Shown piece after piece: positions 61,311 through 64,000 of a stretch of DNA of 64,000 nucleotides (positions are counted from its first letter, which is position 1; each line of letters begins with the position of its first letter). The stretch is from Iris pallida (taxonomy: Eukaryota; Streptophyta; Magnoliopsida; Asparagales; Iridaceae). A program made the translations under genes and the position numbers. The DNA lies in NCBI GenBank assembly GCA_029216955.1, contig JANAVB010029819.1:31422586-31486585 (forward strand). The letters run 5' to 3'. The notes under the pieces were generated by a model. The model made no database searches. It worked only from the letters and a program-made list of their open reading frames with translations, and was not told the DNA's origin.

Positions 61311-61735
61311 CTCAATATCCCTTGAAATTTGATATAGTTTCGCAGATGTTTGTCATTCTTTGGTATACAACTGTTCCTAGGAGTCCTCACAAGTGGCAAC
61401 AAGAGTTTTATACAAATTTGAGGTGTTAATGAGCAAATAACAAGATATGAGATTGATGTGGGGATCTTTTTACCAAACTGAAGAAGTATCTTTGCTGTCA
61501 GACTTCATTTCAATAGACTCATCTCATTATTTACTTGTTGAATGCAGGTTAATATCTATACATTTTTGTGTTCATCTTGAGCAGGCCTGTTTCAAATAAT
61601 CCATCCAAAGACTTTAGTTGATCAGAGTGCTAACGTATCGGTTTGCTTTGGTTGTCGAAACCTCAAGTCTGCATTTGTCGTATAGACGAAAATATATAAA
61701 TGATATAAGGCTCCTTTCTACAGTTTCCCTTAAAC

Positions 61736-61930
61736 TGACAGTGATGAATGCAATTAGTCTAGTATACAGGCAATATATGCATGAGGTTATGTTTGAAACG
61801 CAGAATCAAAGTGAGCAGGACATGTGAAATGTGGGACTGAAATGGGTACGTAGGGTTGAGTGAATACAGGTAATAGGATATTCAAGTGAATTTTGATACC
61901 TGACAGGTATCAGAGAAGGCAGGGGAAAGA
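61736..61930 (+). repeat. ~190 bp direct repeat, copy 2
   Basis: See copy 1. It begins immediately after 'ccttaaactgacagtg', with only a few base differences throughout. Confidence 0.92.
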
Positions 61931-62639
61931 AGAAGCTGAATATTAGCTCTTCCTGATCTTGTAATATAGAACATTTACTTGCAGCAACAGAGTAGTAGCT
62001 TCAAGAATGCATCACCCAATGAAATAAAACATTTAAGTTTACTGTAGGATCATGTGCAAAGAACATGTGCTCACATGTATGTTTTTCCTGAAACTTCTTT
62101 TACTAGTTTGCACGCTTTTTAATTTGATACTTCTTTTATTCTTACATGCAGGAATATGTACAGTTTTAGCATGGATGCAAGCACTTTCATTCTTCCTCAA
62201 GAGAGCCTCGTCTTGATTATCCAAAAACACAAGAGTTTAAAATGTTTTGTGGTTTGCTTCATGCATCTAGAGCCTTGTTTTGCTGTCATTGAAACCAACA
62301 ATGGAATGTTTCCTTACTAAAATATTAATGTATGGATGCTATTGAACATCCTGTGGTTTAGTTGCTTATTTTTCAAATATTATGTGGTTTAATTACTAAT
62401 TTGAATGGTTGAATTGTTATTTGAAATTATGTGGTTTTGTTTCTAGTTTGGAATGGTTGAATTGTTATTGCAAATTATGTGGTTTAGTTACTTGCTCGGA
62501 ATTGTTATTAAAAATTTTGTGGTTTAGTTATTAGTTTGGAATGGTTGAATTATTATGAAAGTAAAATATTATGAAATTGGATATATTGTTTATTGTTTAG
62601 TTACAAGTTGAATGTAGTTTTTTTTTATTTAAATAGTCC
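61931..62639 (+). repeat. CACTA 2 right interior with degenerate ~60 bp repeats
   Basis: 62340-62610 contains at least four degenerate copies of 'tatgtggtttagttact' followed by 'ttggaatggttgaattgtta'. No coding sequence seen. Confidence 0.65.
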
Positions 62640-63016
62640 AATTGTAATGGTTATAACTGTGACAATTAGTGGAGAATAGTAACGAAAAAAATAATGTAGT
62701 CACAGTAAAAACTGTGACAAAACAAACTAACTGCCACATTAATAACTGTGACAAATGCAATATTTGCCACAGTTATAACTGTGACAAATGAAATATTTGC
62801 CACGGTTATAACTGTGACAAATAGAATATTTGCAACGGTTATAACCGTTACCAAAACAAATAGTTGTAACGGTTATAACCGTGACCAAAACAAATATTTG
62901 TAACGGTTATAACCGTGACCAAATAATAACCACGCCCCACTAGTAACGGTTATTACCGTGACGAAAAATAATTATCACGGTAATAACCGTGGGTAATCGC
63001 CTATTATGGTGTAGTG
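62640..63016 (-). repeat. CACTA 2 right subterminal repeats and TIR
   Basis: About nine units of roughly 36-40 bp built on the palindrome CGGTTATAACCG or ACAGTTATAACTGT plus 'gacaaatagaatatttgc'. Unit divergence decreases toward the terminus. Ends TATGGTGTAGTG. Confidence 0.88.
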
Positions 63017-63019
63017 TAA

Positions 63020-64000
63020 CTGCCTGGAAGCGTAGGCAATCACCATTCCATGCTGCTGCAAGACACAACACAAACCATTCCCTGAGGCGTCACAGTAGAT
63101 AGTGAACCCTCCTGATCCTTATGGCAATGTCAGAATCGGAGCTGTCGTCAGCCGCTTCTTTAACTCATAAAAAGAGACCTGACACTCCTCTGACCAGACA
63201 AACTCTGTATCCTTCTGGGTCAGCATAGTCAATGACTCTGCAATCGGGGAGAAATCTTGCACGAACCTCCTATAATAGCCTACCAATCCCAAGAAGCTCC
63301 TGATCTCTACTACTGAACTCGATGTTGTCCAAGCCTCAACTGCCGTGATCTTCTTCGGGTTAACTGAGATCCCATCTCCTGTCACCACATGACCTAAGAA
63401 GTCAACTCTGTCCAGAAAGAACTCACACATCGAGAGCTTGCCATAAAGCTTATCCCTCCTGAGAGTCTCCAGAACCACTCTCAAGTGCTCCTTATGCTCC
63501 TTCTCAGTCTTCGAGTACACTAGGATATCATCGATGAACACCACAACGAACTTGTCCAAGTACTGGTGGAACACCTGGTTCATCAGGTTCATGAATACTG
63601 TCGGGGCATTGGTCAACCCAAACGGCATCACCATGAACTCAAACTGGCCATACCGTGTCCTGAATGTGGTCTTCGGGATATTCTCCTTCTTCACCTTCAC
63701 CTGATGGTAACCTATCCTCAGATCAATTTTAAAAATACCCTCGCCCCACTTAGCTGATCGAAAAGATCGTCGATCCTCGGCAACGGTTATTTGTTCTTGA
63801 CCGTGAGGTTGTTGAGTGCCCTGTAGTCGATACACATCCTGATCGACCCATCCTTCTTTGGTACAAAGACTACCGGTGCAACCCATGGTGAAGAACTCGA
63901 TCCGATGAAGCCCTTTTCCTGCAGCTCATCCACCTGCTTCTTCAACTCTACCAGCTCGCTGTTGTTCACCCTATAGATGTGCTGAGATAATGGCTCTGCA
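63020..64000 (-). pseudogene. Gypsy element 3 reverse transcriptase, 5' beyond window
   Basis: Minus strand: [36 protein letters not shown], a TAA where the family has Tyr (near 63787), then a frameshift near 63730. The palm follows ([17 protein letters not shown]; catalytic FIDD in [12 protein letters not shown]), then the thumb ([17 protein letters not shown]) and the RNase H start as far as the CACTA 2 insertion. Catalytic residues are kept but the frame is broken. Confidence 0.9.

Larger units (their letters stand above)
54336..63016. mobile_element. CACTA-type element 2, gene-capturing, TSD TAA
   Basis: The left end CACTACACCAAAA (54336) and right end complement CACTACACCATAA (to 63016) match at 12 of 13 positions. 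TAA flanks both sides (54333-54335 and 63017-63019). Subterminal repeats on AACGGTTAT/ATAACCGT fill both ends. No TNP1 or TNP2 sequence is present; it is non-autonomous and holds exon-intron fragments of an RRM gene and DNA polymerase alpha. Removing it with one TAA restores phase in the host RNase H gene. Confidence 0.92.
36989..64000 (-). mobile_element. Gypsy element 3 (minus), hosting tandem retroelement and CACTA 2
   Basis: Read right to left: RT (63119-64000), RNase H (53976-54335 after a break), integrase (37643-39191), polypurine tract (37563-37600), and the start of the 3' LTR (36989-37562). Insertions at 54336-63016 and 39192-53970 split pol. Removing each insert with one duplication restores the codon phase across the junction. 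The gene has stops and frameshifts. gag, protease and the 5' LTR lie beyond the right edge. Confidence 0.92.

Overview
The window is nuclear DNA from a flowering plant with a large, repeat-rich genome. The evidence is Ty3/gypsy chromovirus-like and Ty1/copia LTR retrotransposons, CACTA (En/Spm) transposons with introns, L1-type LINE remnants, and captured fragments of plant-type host genes with spliceosomal introns. I see no intact host gene, no tRNA or rRNA gene, and nothing prokaryotic. The species cannot be named from this sequence.

Layout, left to right. 1-4373: 3' end of a gypsy element (integrase C-terminus, polypurine tract, 3.1 kb 3' LTR). 4374-10402: old debris, made of gypsy LTR 3' ends at 5085-6003 and about 8190-9733, a LINE ORF1 fragment (6128-6742), and a hairpin MITE-like element between AT microsatellites (7805-8186). 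10403-36988: a broken copia element, with LTR, primer-binding site, gag, zinc knuckle/protease and pre-integrase pieces. It is split first by a 9.25 kb CACTA element (12224-21476, target duplication CAA) and then by a 5'-truncated LINE. The LINE is split by a solo gypsy LTR (22184-36397, minus strand, duplication TATGG), and that LTR is split by a complete 10.3 kb gypsy element (22343-32683, duplication AATGT). The nest is therefore four levels deep.

36989-64000: a second large gypsy element on the minus strand, running off the right edge. Its pol gene is cut twice. The first cut is a three-LTR/two-internal-domain tandem retroelement (39192-53970, one duplication AGGCC around the whole array). 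The second is an 8.7 kb CACTA-type element (54336-63016, duplication TAA). This element has no transposase, but carries exon-intron fragments of two host genes: DNA polymerase alpha catalytic subunit (59401-60010) and an RRM RNA-binding protein (about 56070-56384).

How it fits together. Each insertion named above with a duplication is precise: removing the insert and one duplication restores the host element, by codon phase or by an independent repeat copy. The relative order of events can therefore be read directly. The coding genes seen carry frameshifts, stops or deletions, so nothing here looks autonomous now. The complete gypsy element is the youngest layer of its nest, with closely similar LTRs. 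The most unusual features are the tandem three-LTR array, the gene-capturing CACTA element with its inverted repeats, and dense short-motif arrays (CCGCATG, TGCGCA, GTGTC) at about the same offset in the LTR leaders of three gypsy families.
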